Notes: a model not told the origin generated them from the letters alone. A stretch of 64,000 bases of DNA from Kingdonia uniflora (GCA_014058105.1 JACGCM010000715.1:1240001-1304000), one strand, 5' to 3'; shown: positions 33,150 through 44,903, counted from the first letter of the stretch. Program-made: numbers and translations.

Positions 33150-35940
33150 GGAACATGATGGCTACGATAATGAAGTAATTATCCTAGTTTCCCCCCTAAT
33201 GAAGAGGTTGATGAAGTATTTTGGTCCCAAGTAGTATTACGTATGGAAGTATTGGAAGCTGCAGAACGAAAAGGCAGACACACATAGATTTGTAGAAGAG
33301 CTGGAAACCTGTCGGGAGTCATCTTCCGAAGAATTTGATTGAAGATAATATGTTTGGGATTGGGGACCTGTAGACTGTACTTAGTGATGTTGGGGTTAAC
33401 ATGTTAGTGTAGTTCCGGAGCACCTGATTGTACCATTAATTATTTGCTTGAGGATACGCCATATGAAGGGCAAACTTTTGATACAGTGGATGACGCAAGT
33501 TCCTTTTATGAACAATATGGAAGGAAGCAAGGGTTCTCCACAAAGAAACGCAACTCTAAAAAATGACCAAGATCCGAGGAGATAGGACGAGTAACATTTA
33601 CTTGTTTGAGCAACAATTTGTCGAAGAAAAATAAAACTTCTGATACAAGTTAATAAGATGGGAAAAATCGATCTTCTTACCAATGCGGGTGTAAGGTTAC
33701 TTTGAACATTAATTGGAGAGAAAAACTTGGGTAAATTTGTTGTTACCAGTTTCTCAGATGTGCATAACCACAAGCTTGTTTCACCTCGCAATCACCATCG
33801 TATGAAGATTAATCATTTCTTTCCTAAAGCTGCAAAAAACCTAACTGAAACTTTTGAGCTATACAACATCTCAGTAAACAAGGTGCATGCTCTACTCCCA
33901 GACAAAGCTTTAACAAACCTGATTGTTACAACCACAAAGCCAAGGTTAACAAGGAACGTCTATCGAGTGGTGATGCGCATGCTGCATTGGATTGGTTCAA
34001 GAAAAAACAACTCGAAGATTTTATGTTCTATTTTGACATTCAGGTCGATGATGATGACAAAACACTTAATTTTTTTTGGATAGATGACCGATCTTGAATG
34101 GCGTACGAGGCTTTTGGAGATGTGGTGACTTTTGACACCACGTATAGGACAAACGTTTATAAGATGCCATTTTCTCCATTTGCGGGAATAAACAACCACT
34201 ACCAAATCATCCAACTCGGATGTGCTCTGTTGAGGAATGAGTAAGAGACCACCTTTACTAGGTTATTCCACACATGGCTAAAGGCGATAAACAATAAACA
34301 TCCGACGGCTATTATCACTGACCAAGACGTTGTAATGGGTGCCGCCATCCCCAAGGTTAGTCTCAGTATTATTATTACAGGAATTGTCGAGTAAATGCGC
34401 TATAATCCCTGTGTCGACAATTATAGCTCACAATTAAATTGTCGAAATCCACAAAGTCGACAATAATATTATCAAAAATCATGAATTCGACTATTCTTAA
34501 TGTCGAAAATCATGAACTCGATAATTTATTTGTCGACTTTGTGGATTTGGACAATTAAATTGTTGATAATAATGAAGTCGACAATTTAATTGTCGAAAGC
34601 CACGAAGTCGACAATTGATACTGTTGAAAGTCATTGAGTCGACAATTATAGCTGATATAATGTCGATTAATTGTGAAATCGACAATAATGTCAATTAATT
34701 GTGTACTGATTATGCAGAATCGACAATCTATGTTCTATAATATCTAGATTTTCTCACAGGTGTTCCCAAACACCAAATAGCAGCTCTGCTTATGACACCT
34801 CATACACAAGTTCCCTGAAAAAATTGGTCATGTTTATCGAGATCCATCTACATTCAAAACTGATATAGATTCAATTATCCACAACACATGATCCTGCTGA
34901 GTTCGATAGAGGGTGGAATGAGCTTATGAAATAACATAATCTTGATGACAACAATTAGATGCAATGGATATTTAATATAAAAGAAAGATGGATACCTTTG
35001 TGAAATAGAGGTACTTTCTATGCTAGCATGAGTACCACTGGCCGAAGCGAGTCAACAAACAATTTCTTCAAGGATTGGCTGCTTCCTTCAATTGGTCTGT
35101 ACAGTTTTGTGGCGAAATATGCAACAACTCTATTACACACATTTGAAAGAGAGAAAGAAGAGGACTTCCAATCCCAACATAGATATCGGCAAGTCGGACC
35201 TCATCTGGCTCTACAAAAACATGTAGCAGAGATTTATACAAGGCAAATTTTACATAAAGTTGAATACCAATTCAATCAAACTGTTCGTTTTGTAGCAATA
35301 AAAAAGAGCATAAACAACAATATTCAAGAAATACCTACGAAGTCACATAGCGAACCGCCTGAAAGTTTTGAGCTGAAGATAGACTTGGCCAGCATGATAG
35401 GCCATTGTGAATGCAAGTTGTTCGAGTATGTAGGTCTGCAATGTCGTCATCTCTTCAAGGTCTTCTCCAAATATGATGTTCTCTAAATTCTAGATGTATT
35501 CATTCTGCCAAGGTGGAAGATTGATGCAAACAAATATTCCCGTTCATACGACGAGAGTTTCTTAGATGGAGAGAACTTGAGGAAACCCTTACGTCATAGC
35601 CACTTTTCACTTCGCGCAACAAACCTTTTTGAGACGGCATCAAAGAATAAAACAAACTTTGAATATGCAATTTCAAGGTTAGGCGAGCTTGAGTTACACC
35701 TAGATGTGTACGATGCATCTCTCTCTCAACTCTCAAGGTCGGATCCTTCAATGCCAACTCCATTAACTGAGACAGTGATGTCTTCAGCTCCTATTTTGGA
35801 TCCTCTTGTGGCACAAACCAAATGCCGTGCAAAAGATGATCACAAGAAAGGTGGCCGATAGAAGGGCGGAATAGAGATAGCTGTCGAAAAGTAGAAGATA
35901 ACATCCTAAGGGTGCAGAGTCTTTAGCAGCCACGACAAAC
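33150..35940 (+). pseudogene. FAR1-type MULE transposase, decayed
   Basis: A FAR1-type DNA-binding domain is readable at about 33470-33790: EGQTFDTVDDASSFYEQYG, then KKRNSKK, a broken Cys region and KFVVTSFSDVHNHKLVS. The MULE transposase domain follows at about 33990-34350: MAYEAFGDVVTFDTTYRTN, ALLRNE and HPTAIITDQDVVMGAA. An intron with donor gttagt and acceptor ttctcacag (about 34358-34758) separates VFPNTK-type sequence. From 35028 to 35486 an open frame gives TTGRSESTNNFF and the SWIM-type zinc motif CECKLFEYVGLQCRH. A degraded CxxC/HxxxxTC knuckle may lie at 35880-35930. Many stops. The product would have cut and inserted the element in the nucleus. Confidence 0.85.
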
Positions 35941-36348
35941 GAACTTGCTCACAATTGAAATTATTGTTTCAAAAAGCAGAACCTGGTGAGTACCCTAATA
36001 TGAGAAATAAGTACTTCCCAGCAACTTTTACGATAACATATGCTGAATATGAGATTTCTAATTTATTTGTGTTTCATACGTAGGGGCTGGCATAAATGAT
36101 GGAAGAGATGCACTATCAGACGACCATGGTGTAGGGAGTTGTTGAATAGCTTTATATGCTTGCATATCCATCTACATCATTGGGACTTCCCTTATTGTTG
36201 TACTTAACTTTACATTTTTAGCGATATTAAGTTTGTTAAAGTAAGATGGAGGGAGCCTGAGTTGAACACTGCAACATTACACTGACATCACCACTGCACT
36301 GATAAAATGCACTTAATATTATTACAGTTTTAAATTCCCCAACCCTAG

Positions 36349-36356
36349 TATAAATA
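36349..36356 (+). promoter_or_regulatory. TATA box of the small MULE ORF
   Basis: tataaata, 55 bp upstream of the ATG at 36411. Confidence 0.55.
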
Positions 36357-36410
36357 CCGATTGTGTTGCTTGAGGAGGTTCACATCCTTTTCTTTTTTTT
36401 CTTTGGTAAA

Positions 36411-36716
36411 ATGGCTAAAACTAGGTCTCAAACTCGTCAGGATGCATTTCTCCGTCGTGCGCGTAAGATGTATAAGGAGTTGGTGCAACGATACTTTGGT
36501 TTGAATAGTGTCAACGATCCGACCTTGTATCCTTTTGAGGCGTATTATTCGGATTTGAGCGAGGAGGAGGCGAAGCTGTGTAGAGAAGAGTATATCTACA
36601 ATTGTCAGCTGCAGTCCGTGATTGTGACTCTGCAGGAACGTGTGGCTAGTCTCATCAACCGGGTCAAGATGATAGTGAGGGAAGAAAATAAGCTTGCGGC
36701 GACGAACCACGCGTAA
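36411..36716 (+). CDS. Small MULE ORF (101 aa, KTRSQTRQ)
   Basis: Intact ORF between the transposase and the OTU-like gene, with its own TATA box and a CT-rich leader (tcttttttttctttgg). The longer reading from 36363 starts with a non-ATG codon; the ATG at 36411 is in a good context (aaaATGGC). The protein starts MAKTRSQTRQ, has a basic helix (RRARKMYKELVQRYFG), an acidic middle (SDLSEEEAKLCREEY) and a second predicted helix with heptad-like spacing (VIVTLQERVASLINRVKMI). The start resembles the antisense ORFs of the Tat elements (MVRTRSQ at 3683, KMQTRSQAQ at 53533). It is one of the few ORFs in the MULE with no stop, which suggests recent use or short length. Function unknown. Confidence 0.65.
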   Translation: MAKTRSQTRQDAFLRRARKMYKELVQRYFGLNSVNDPTLYPFEAYYSDLSEEEAKLCREEYIYNCQLQSVIVTLQERVASLINRVKMIVREENKLAATNHA

Positions 36717-37308
36717 TATTTGCGCTCGTTTCCGTTTCAGTTGTAACTAGTTGTACCAATAGTTGTAAGTAATGTATTTTTTGTCCCATTTTTGTCTCTT
36801 TATCATCTGGTTTATCGTGGGAATAAATTATTGTGTTTCATAGAGTAATCGTCTCATTTTTTTATGTTATAACTAGCATGTTTTTTATTGTCGACAATTT
36901 TGTATATTCAACAATTAATTGTCGACTTCAATGTGAAATCGACAATTAATTGTCAATTCCACCAAGAACTCGACAATTTATTGTGGATTGAACCTTGAAC
37001 TCGACAATTACATCTGTCCACTACACCATGTACTCCACAATGGGGCCCCTTGACAATTACAAATGTTTTGCGAAGCAGCTACTTATGTCCAGAATAAAAA
37101 AAATACACAGATTTATGCGAACACTGTACATCATCCAAAAGCATAAAAATATGTACAACATTCAAGAAACCAAATCGTTTGCGCTGTAATCTCGAGGATT
37201 AATGTTATTGTCTTTCATCAACTTCATCCAAGCTTGGTTTGGCGCATCGAAATAGGTCTTCACAGATGCCTTTATAAAATCATCTGGAATCTCCAATTAC
37301 ACATGCGC

Positions 37309-38340
37309 CTACCATAGTGTAGAAACTGGAGGAATAGGTGATAGGTACTTGGTCTTCAATTTCACAAAGTTTTCATCAGATGTCGTCCCAACCCACCAAT
37401 ACATCGAGCTATCGGCAAGAATGTTTTCAAACCTCTTCAATTTGCTAATCTTGTTGTTTGCTTTAGGCCAGAACATGGATAAAAATGTTAGGGCCTCCTT
37501 GTTGCTGATGAAGATCACCACCTTCTCGTAATATGTTGCCAACAAATGGCCCATATACAAATATTCCATAAACACACCACTAAAGTTAAACGTCCGTAGC
37601 AAAGTATCGTGCCTTCTATCTCCCAAATTATTGTAAGCTACATCTAACATCTAACTGAACACACTCTTCCAATAAGAGGGTTTCTTGGTCATTAAGGTAC
37701 ACAAGGACTGCTTCACATTCAAGAACTTTAATTAGCCCTGATTGCATATGACGCAGCAACCCTAAACGCTGTGTTCCCATCCCTTTCAACATCGCGTATA
37801 TCCAGTTGGAACCAATTAAATTGTTGAAACAAAGTATGTCTTAGCTTGGTTTTATCATCAATCTTCTTCAACTTCGATTCAATCATCTCGTTATACTCCT
37901 CCCTTCTAAGATCAAGTCATCCTGAAATTCTCTTTTTGGACCCTCTTGAGCAATAGTTAAAAGTTTAGTAAACTGCAGACCAAGTTCCTCCCATGTCGGG
38001 TCATCAGGATCTTAAACATCCCCTTCCCTTTCATTAATGGCACCTTTAATTGCCATGCGCCATACTCCCTGCATCCCAAACACAACCACGAGAGCGTAGT
38101 TTAAAATTAAAATAAAGTAATTTAAAAGAAAACTACAAGCGTTGGATGATAAAGGTACACACACCGACTCATTATTGTCAGTTTGAAGATTGAACTCATT
38201 TCTTCCGATATCGTCAGTTTGGTTTCATGAATAGTATAGGGCCCGTTTTGAGAGACATTATTAATATTTGGTGAATTTTTTTTGAAGTCACATGACAACT
38301 TACAAGCCTGTATGTTTTGTGAATATATTTGGCATATCAC
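37309..38340 (-). pseudogene. OTU-like cysteine protease domain gene in the MULE, catalytic residues lost
   Basis: Two exons on the - strand: 38340-38165 (start MICQIYSQNIQ) and 38068-37309, with donor GTGTGT and acceptor GATGCAG. The second exon reads, through stops and a frameshift, WEELGLQFTKLL, an LDIRDVERDGNTAFRVAAS box, an EYLYMGHLLATYYEKVVIF segment, LTFLSMFWP and a C-terminal ENFVKL...SPIPP...W. This order matches the OTU-type domains found in plant transposon-linked proteins (DGNCGFRAVA, MGHLIA, HFVQV, PxPP). The catalytic Cys is Thr here (codon 37770-37772) and the His position is Asn (codon 37369-37371). Confidence 0.65.
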
Positions 38341-38866
38341 CTATCATGAGTAGCCTTCACCTATCAAACATGGTTTATAAATATATAAACAGTAAAACAC
38401 ACAAAATCAGAGTACATAAGAGCTAGTCAGAGACTGGATCCTAAATTGTTGACTGGTTTTTTTACAAGTCATCAATAAATTATCGACAACCACCATGATC
38501 GACAAGAAAATTGTCGACACCTACCAAAATCGACAATATAATTGTCGACATATACCTCTTTTGACAATTTTGTAATTTGAATCGATTATCACAATTATTA
38601 GCACAACATTATTAACACAATGTACATTATTGTCAATTTCGACAATAATATGTCCAAATAAAAGAAAGGCAAACAACTCGATAATACGCATGACATACAA
38701 TATTGTTAATAGTTACTCATTTATAAAAAAAATCAAAAATATTTAAAAGGCATATATCAAAAAATCCAGTGACATAAAAAATCTCCTCTAACAAAAAATG
38801 ATCTGTCCCCCAAAAATCCACTGACATAGAAACTCTCCTCTAAGTCAACTTATATTCCTATCTCTC

Positions 38867-41800
38867 TCACTCAACTTCCTCTGCGCTTCTTCGTATTTTA
38901 CGCTTAACTCGTCGTACTTCTACGATGTTTGGCTCTGAGTGTGGAACCAAATTTAGCTGCACATAAAAAAAGGATAATCATGAAACAATTAATAAAAGAC
39001 ACTGGTTTTGATGTACTATATTCCTTTATATAATATTTCTTACTCACCGCTAAGGGTTGTGGTTGCAGATTTACAACTTCTTCCATCAACTTCTCATTGA
39101 TAAAAGTTAGGGTCTCACACTCATCCACCTGTTATTAATCATAAATGAGTACTTCCTAATAAATGAATAACTCTCAATGAACATGTTTCTCCTTAGTATT
39201 CATAGTAATGACCTTCATAGTACTTACTTTCTTTTGTAATTGTAAGTTCAAATCTGCAAGTAACTTCTTCAACGAGCAAACATCTTCTAATAACTTCTTA
39301 TTTGTTTTCTTTAGTGAATTGTACTCCAAGTTCTGATAACAAAAATGTATGACATCTATAAACAACACAGAAAGAAGGAAACTAAAACATGGAGAACGAG
39401 GGGAAAAGAAACTGTGAATACCTTGTCATTCAACTTCTTCTCTGTTTCGCTGAAGTCTTACTTCGCCTGAAGGTTGGCTTGCAATCTGTCATTTGACTCT
39501 TTCAATCGATCACATTCATCTGTCTGTAATAGTAAGGGAAATAAATTAATTAAAGTCACAAAGAAATTAATTAGTAAGGCGAATAAATTGAAACAGATTT
39601 TCATTGAGTAAGGAGAAATTGTCGATTCTAGAAATAATCGACAATTAGTTACCATGTTTATTGTCGAATATCCATAAAATCGACAATAAAGTACTATAAA
39701 AAATATTAATTTTCTTTATAATCGGCAATAAATGACTTTAAATTGTTGATTATCCTTAGAATCGACAATAAATGGCTATAAATTGTCGATTATCCTAAAA
39801 ATCGACAATAAATGACTGTGCTGCATTTGAACTTCAGTTGAAAACAATTTATATTGAATGTGAGTAGTAGTATGCCAATATTAGTTAAAAGGTGAGGAAT
39901 ATGTGTGCCTACCTTCAACTTAATAGCCTCAAGCAATTCTGATTTTGCCCGGTCTTCTACCTCCTTCGCTAACTTCAAGTTGGAGTTCTCCTCTTCCAAA
40001 CGAGAGATATTTTCATTTTGGCCCTCAACCTGTACAAGAGTAGAAGCATATTAGAAGAGGGAAGCAACAAATGTACTACTCCAAGGGGCATACACTATAA
40101 CAACAATACTCACATCTTCACGTTGCGAAAGACCACTACCAATACCACCCCCAACAGGACTCCCAACACCACCACCAACAGTGCCACTATCGCCCAATAT
40201 CCTTCCATAATCATTTTTATCAAGATTAACAACAGTAGGGTAAAGTTTGGTGAATGAAACTCTTTTGAACCATTTAAAGTATCCTTCAACACAGGCGGGG
40301 ATTCCATCATATACTTTTCTCCCCGTCGTTATAATTAAAGAGTCCTTCCATTTCCCTCTAGAGAATAGATCCGCCCAATCATACTTCGGTTTGTATGCGC
40401 ATGGTTGAATAGCAAAACGCAAACCTGTATTCTCGAGACAAATGGGATTCCAAGGCACATATTGCCTTCGGTTAAACTGGCATTGTACTCTGTTAGGATA
40501 ATATGCCTCGATGTCTTCAGGACTACAAATAAAATTGGTAAAACTTGTAACTTTTTTGAATACATCTCTGTCTACTCTCTTCTCCATGTATGGGTCCCAG
40601 ACGACCTAAAACACGAAAGAAAAGGCAAATAAATTTATACAAATTTTTACTCAATAAGATAACATTATTGTCGACGTAAGGAGGATCGACAATTAGTTAT
40701 AATGTAAATTGTCGATTATCCATATAATCAACAATAACTGATTGTCAAATTGTCTATCTTCCAAATACTCTACAATAAATTACATGAAATTGTGGACAAA
40801 TAATCAAATCGACAATTAATGAATATGAAATTGTCGAACATTCCAAATGGTCGACAATTTTGAACTATAATTTTTTTGACAATTTCCAACTATAAATGAC
40901 TAGGAAATTAATACTATAATGGGGAATTAATCCAACAAAGTTAAATGCAACTTACATCCTCAAGCTTATAGTTGTCCAACACTTCTCTAAATATCTTTAA
41001 AGCTTTTTCACCAGATCTATCGCTTGTCATTCTACTTCAAGATCACCTCGTACAGTACTCAGGAGCACGAGAATCATTCGGTTTTAGAATTCTAGGGAGC
41101 TTCGGGAAGTGCTCGAATATCCGGGACTGTAAAAATTTAAAAACCTTCAATTACAACGTAAAGAAAGCTACAGACCCTCAAAGAAGCCAATAAATGTATG
41201 CATACACTCACCTCTAGCAATGTAGTACAACATGCAAGAGCTTTAACATTCAATCTCGAAGAAGCACCTAAGCTGTAATACAGGTGTGCCAAGGTTGCAG
41301 CTCTCCATGACCATGTAATCTCTGAGTTCTAGGTCTCAAAGAAATTAAGATACTTTGGCAACACATCAGTCCCTTTCTTGGTAGGGAAAAGAAAAGATCC
41401 TAAAACATACAACATGTATGCATTGGCAACTGCTCGAGAAGACAATCTCGGGGGTTTAGGGGAAGAAGATGCTTCTGCTCGTCGGGGCCGCATGCATTTC
41501 TTCCAACCTTGTAGGCGAAGAAATTGACCATCTTCACCAGTGAAAGAGATATCCCTGTACCTCCAGCCTTGAGATCAAGATAAAGTTGATCGCTTTGGAA
41601 AAAACAATCTCTAAAAACTTGTTTGACATTAGTTGCTCCTCACTTCCCCTGAACAACTGTCATATCACCGCCAACTCTCAACCTAATTAATCTCTACACA
41701 TCTTTCAGCGTCATAGTAATCTCGCCCCATTTTAAATGCAAACTGCTGCTCTCTGGATGCCAACGCTTGGCAAAAGCTGTAATCAATGCTGGGTTATAGT

Positions 41801-42563
41801 ATGTGTATAAAATGGCTCCAATTCTACCAAGCCCTTACAGATTCACCAATCTTTGGACCTTCTCCACCTCCCTACCAATGTCCCAAGTAGGACTGTGGTA
41901 AAACACCCGTAGACAGTCGGGGTCCTGTAAATATAATATAATCAAGGGAATCATTGTCTAAATAAAAGAAGGGAACATCGTTGGAATTGGGATCAAGACT
42001 AAAACAATTGGCTAGTAAAACAGTACCTGTCTAAGAGCTAGAGCTTTTGCTCTGTGTGTCTGGAAGCTCGTCAACAAACAGGTGTCCCTGGGGTCATATT
42101 CGTTCACTTCTGACTTACTTGAGTCATTGTTGTTGTCATCCTGGATACCTTCTTCGTCAGTGGTTCTCGTACCCTGTTCTTGTTCTTCAACTGCAGGGTT
42201 TAGGAAAAGTTTATATTGCGGAGTATCACTCGCAGGAGCTGCTACATTGTGATAGGCAAAATCTGTACTAGAAACAGTTGCTTGGGAATCACCCCCACTT
42301 GTAGATTGGCTTTCAACATCCTGAACTTCTTCAGGTGTCACTGCCACTTGAGGGACACTCTCACTTTCTTCTGCCCTACTAGATTCAGTTTTGCTCATTC
42401 TGGCAGGCACGCGAGGAGGTTGATTAAAATTTGTATGCGAGAGATCTTCTTGCTCTTCAATTAGCCTCTTCCGACGCGAAGCTGTTGGGCGTATCTTCGC
42501 TGGGACTTTCTGCTTTTGTTCCATCCTGCTTAAGAAACTCAAATTAGGAACTGACAAAGGCAT
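38867..42563 (-). pseudogene. Plant mobile domain (PMD) plus coiled-coil gene of the MULE
   Basis: Nine exons read on the - strand: 42563-42027, 41924-41212, 41126-40956, 40605-40114, 40029-39913, 39523-39422, 39332-39228, 39128-39048 and 38956-38867. Exon 1 encodes a disordered, Glu/Ser/Gln-rich stretch. Exons 2-4 encode a PMD (aminotransferase-like mobile domain): NPALITAFAKRWHPESSSLH, WGEITMTLKDV, LYVLGSFLFP, FREVLDNYKLEDVVWDPY and DIEAYYPNRVQCQFNR. Exon 4 ends in a Gly/Val-rich tail. Exons 5-8 encode heptad-like coiled coil (LKKTNKKLLEDVCSLKKLL). The last exon ends in RRVKRKIRRSAEEVE. About ten in-frame stops lie in exons 2, 3 and 6. PMD proteins MAIN and MAIL1 of plants act in silencing, and transposon copies of the domain are known. 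Its role in the MULE is open. Confidence 0.75.
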
Positions 42564-43129
42564 TTAATCAGTTTAAGCACTGAAATTGTCGAAGCTAACA
42601 AATTGTCGACCACTCTAAAAATCAACAATTAATCATTACAATATTGTCGATACAAGATAAAATCGACAAATATTTTGAAGAAATTGTCGATCTTATGATA
42701 ATCGACAATAAAAATTGTCGAATTATAAAATTTTCTACAATATTTTGTCAAGTTTAACAGAATCGACATTTTTCCCCCCCAAATAATAGCAATTATTGTC
42801 GATTAATCATACATCGACAATTTCTCAAACGTTTCACCCAACCTAGAGTGGGTAATTTGTCGATGTTATGCTTAAGTCTTAAAATTTGAGAAAATTCCTC
42901 CAAAATTTGGTAAAAGAAACAAACAAAAAAAGACGCAACGGATTACGCGAGAAATTTTAAACAAAATAAATATGAAGACCAGGCGATGGGAATAGAGATT
43001 CTTTGAAGGGAATGCATTCGATTACCTTGTCAATGAGGGAGGTGTATGATGACAGTCCTCCGATTTATAACTCCCAAATTCGGTGTATGACGACAGTCAT
43101 CCGAGGTTTTGAATTGATCACCGACAGAT

Positions 43130-43270
43130 AGAGAGTAAGTGAGAGAGGGAGAGAGTGTGACTGAGGGAGAGAGTGAATGTGGGCGAGTTGTCGGAGTGAG
43201 TAATTGAGAGTAAGAGTTGATCGATAGAGAGAGAGAGAGACAGAGAGAGAGAGAGAGTAAGTTGCGAGTG
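43130..43270. repeat. GA-rich low-complexity leader next to the right TIR
   Basis: Runs of gagaga with scattered gtgagt repeats. On the - strand this would be a CT-rich 5' leader upstream of the PMD gene. The left end of the MULE has a similar ctctct stretch near 32458-32482. Confidence 0.7.
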
Positions 43271-43362
43271 AGTCACTGTGAGAGCAGTTTTTTTTTTCAA
43301 ATTTGTCCATGTCACCAATTTTTCCCTCTTAAAAAAAGGAATTAAAATGCCACGTCAGATAG

Positions 43363-43411
43363 TTGTGTGGTTAAGCGAGAGTGTAGTTGGTGTGTAGGGG
43401 AATCCTCTCCC
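43363..43411 (-). repeat. Right TIR of the MULE
   Basis: Inverse of the left TIR: 49 bases with three differences, ending cctctccc at 43411. Confidence 0.88.
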
Positions 43412-43503
43412 TATGATGTAATTATAATTAATGTGAGAGTTATCAGAGTTTTTGTAGAAAATATTATGGCGGTGTAATGTGACACCATATTATATTATGC
43501 TTA

Positions 43504-44090
43504 GTGTGGGAAGCTTTAGGGCAATGGCGGTGTAAAGTTTGGATAGTGATTGATTCAAATGCTGCAGTGGAGGCTTTTTGCTTTAATAAAGTTCCATGGA
43601 AGTTCCTGCCTGAATGGGTTTCCCTTGGTTCGATGCTCAGTCGTAGGATTGCTCACTCGTGGAGGGAGTTTCCAACCAAAAGTGGACTTCATACTTGGTT
43701 TCAAGTTCCAAGGAACTTGGTTGCTCTAACACGTTCCTACTTAGAAAAAAACCAAACAGACCCTTAAATTTACAATGTAATTGAAATTTGAGAACTTTGT
43801 TTTAGCCGATTGTAGGGGTTGTCTATAGTTGGAGTATTTCTAGATTTTCCAAGTACTTTATTTCGAGTTCCAATTTTTTTTTGCTTATCTTCGAAACAAT
43901 AGCACTACGCCCCATAACATGTACCAAGGCGTGACATGGTTCTTAAAGCACAGTTACAGTCTTAGGATTGGTCACTCGTGGAGGGAGTAGTGTGGATGGT
44001 TGTGCCAAAAGAGCAAGCACACTTCTTCATGGCTCCAAGTAGTGGTATACACAACGAACTGAATTCACGAAAGAATTAGAAGCTCTGTAT
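43504..44090 (+). pseudogene. LINE RNase H remnant, partly duplicated
   Basis: A + frame reads CKVWIVIDSNAAVEAF, then FLPEWVSLGSMLSRRIAHSW, as in the RNase H of plant L1-type LINEs. A second copy of the end, with DGCAKRAS (compare the usual ADRLAKRG), is at about 43960-44040. The repeated piece ggattg..cactcgtggagggag (43651 and 43970) shows local duplication. Remnant only. Confidence 0.55.
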
Positions 44091-44340
44091 TACACGGATT
44101 ACGAATAGTATATGGTCTCTTAAATCTACAATTTTGTTAAAATCTGAGAACTTTGTTTTAGCTGACTGTAGGGGTTGTCTATAGTCGGTGTATTTATCGA
44201 TTTTCCAAGTACTTTATTTCGAGTTCCTAATAAAATTTGCTTACCTTTAAAACAATAGCACTACGCCCCATAACATGTGCCAAGGCATGGCATGGTTCTC
44301 AAAGCAGAGTTACATGTAGCTATATGTTGAGATATAGTCA
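43808..44340. repeat. Direct duplication, about 170 bp, 356 bp apart
   Basis: gtaggggttgtctatag and the following 150 or so bases, through actttatttcgagttcc and acaatagcactacgcccc, occur at about 43812 and again at about 44168, with scattered differences. Confidence 0.8.
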
Positions 44341-44431
44341 GACAATAGCACTACGCCCCATAACATGTGCCAAGGCATGGCATGGTTCTCAAAGCAGAGT
44401 TACATGTAGCTATATGTTGAGATATAGTAAG
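44252..44431. repeat. 90-bp tandem duplication, nearly identical
   Basis: Two copies starting acaatagcactacgcccc at 44252 and 44342 differ at about one base near their ends. A third, more diverged copy of the first half is at 43902. The near identity points to a recent event. Confidence 0.92.
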
Positions 44432-44665
44432 ACAAATAGAGCCTTGCACCACAAAATATAAGTACAGCCCCACGCCAAAACCTGATTATAGTCGGTATCT
44501 CAAGTGGTGAAGCAATTTTGCGTGAAGGCGAACAGTGTCAGGAGCCAAAACTGTTAGGCTGTGCTTAACATGGAAGGAGATGATCAATTTACATATGCCT
44601 ATAAATAAACAAATCAAGCAAGTTTAAAGCTCTGACTTTTTTATTGTTCCATGCAGCAATACTGT
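44432..44665. other. Intergenic, nothing recognised
   Basis: Unique-looking DNA between the 90-bp duplication and the copia LTR. No ORF is supported. Confidence 0.5.
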
Positions 44666-44903
44666 TGTTGGATAACAAACTACTCTACTAAGCAATCATC
44701 CACACACATAGATATGAGTGAAGAGTAGAGAGCTGATTATTGATAAGTTGTTTTGTGTTATAATTATTGAACCCTTTTAGGGGTTAAATACTCTCTCTCA
44801 AACTCTCCCCAAAAACCCTTGTTTATATGGGCTTTGTTAGGAGCCCAGTAGGACACCTCAACCCAGTTGGGTTCCCACCTTAGGCCGGACTCAACTCCTA
44901 ACA
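44666..44903 (-). repeat. 3' LTR of the copia element
   Basis: 238 bp, starting tgttgg and ending cctaaca on the + strand, so the ends are inverted TGTT/AACA. It is followed on the + strand by ctccccctt (44904-44912), the inverse of an AAGGGGGAG polypurine tract. Confidence 0.7.

Larger units (their letters stand above)
32838..42865. repeat. Seven clusters of TCGACAAT/ATTGTCGA repeats in the MULE non-coding gaps
   Basis: The octamer TCGACAAT, its inverse, or one-base variants recur every 15-40 bases in clusters at about 32838-33070, 34384-34735, 36885-37060, 38455-38710, 39608-39815, 40664-40905 and 42585-42865. The two orientations are often joined as gtcgacaattnaattgtcga. One cluster lies in the transposase intron, at least two lie in introns of the PMD gene, and the others are between or before genes. 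None lies in an exon. I did not notice the motif clustered outside the element. Confidence 0.9.
32260..43411. mobile_element. Mutator-like element (MULE), 11.15 kb, FAR1-type with PMD and OTU genes
   Basis: Terminal inverted repeats: 32260-32322 and 43363-43411. The inner sequences match at 46 of 49 positions once a 14-bp insertion in the left copy is set aside. Flanks are tataatgta (32251-32259) and tatgatgta (43412-43420), a 9-bp duplication with one difference, as Mutator transposases make. Inside are a FAR1-type transposase (+), a small ORF (+), an OTU-like gene (-) and a PMD/coiled-coil gene (-). CT-rich leaders lie next to both TIRs. All long genes contain stops, so it is probably immobile by itself. 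It lies about 0.7 kb downstream of the TRFL stop codon. Confidence 0.9.

Noticed and set aside
42012..42464. + strand ORFs opposite PMD exon 1
   Set aside because: They are shadows of the - strand exon, which has splice sites, compositional bias and a conserved downstream domain.
43065..43318. - strand Ser/Leu ORFs near the right TIR
   Set aside because: Pure low-complexity translation of the GA/CT-rich leader.
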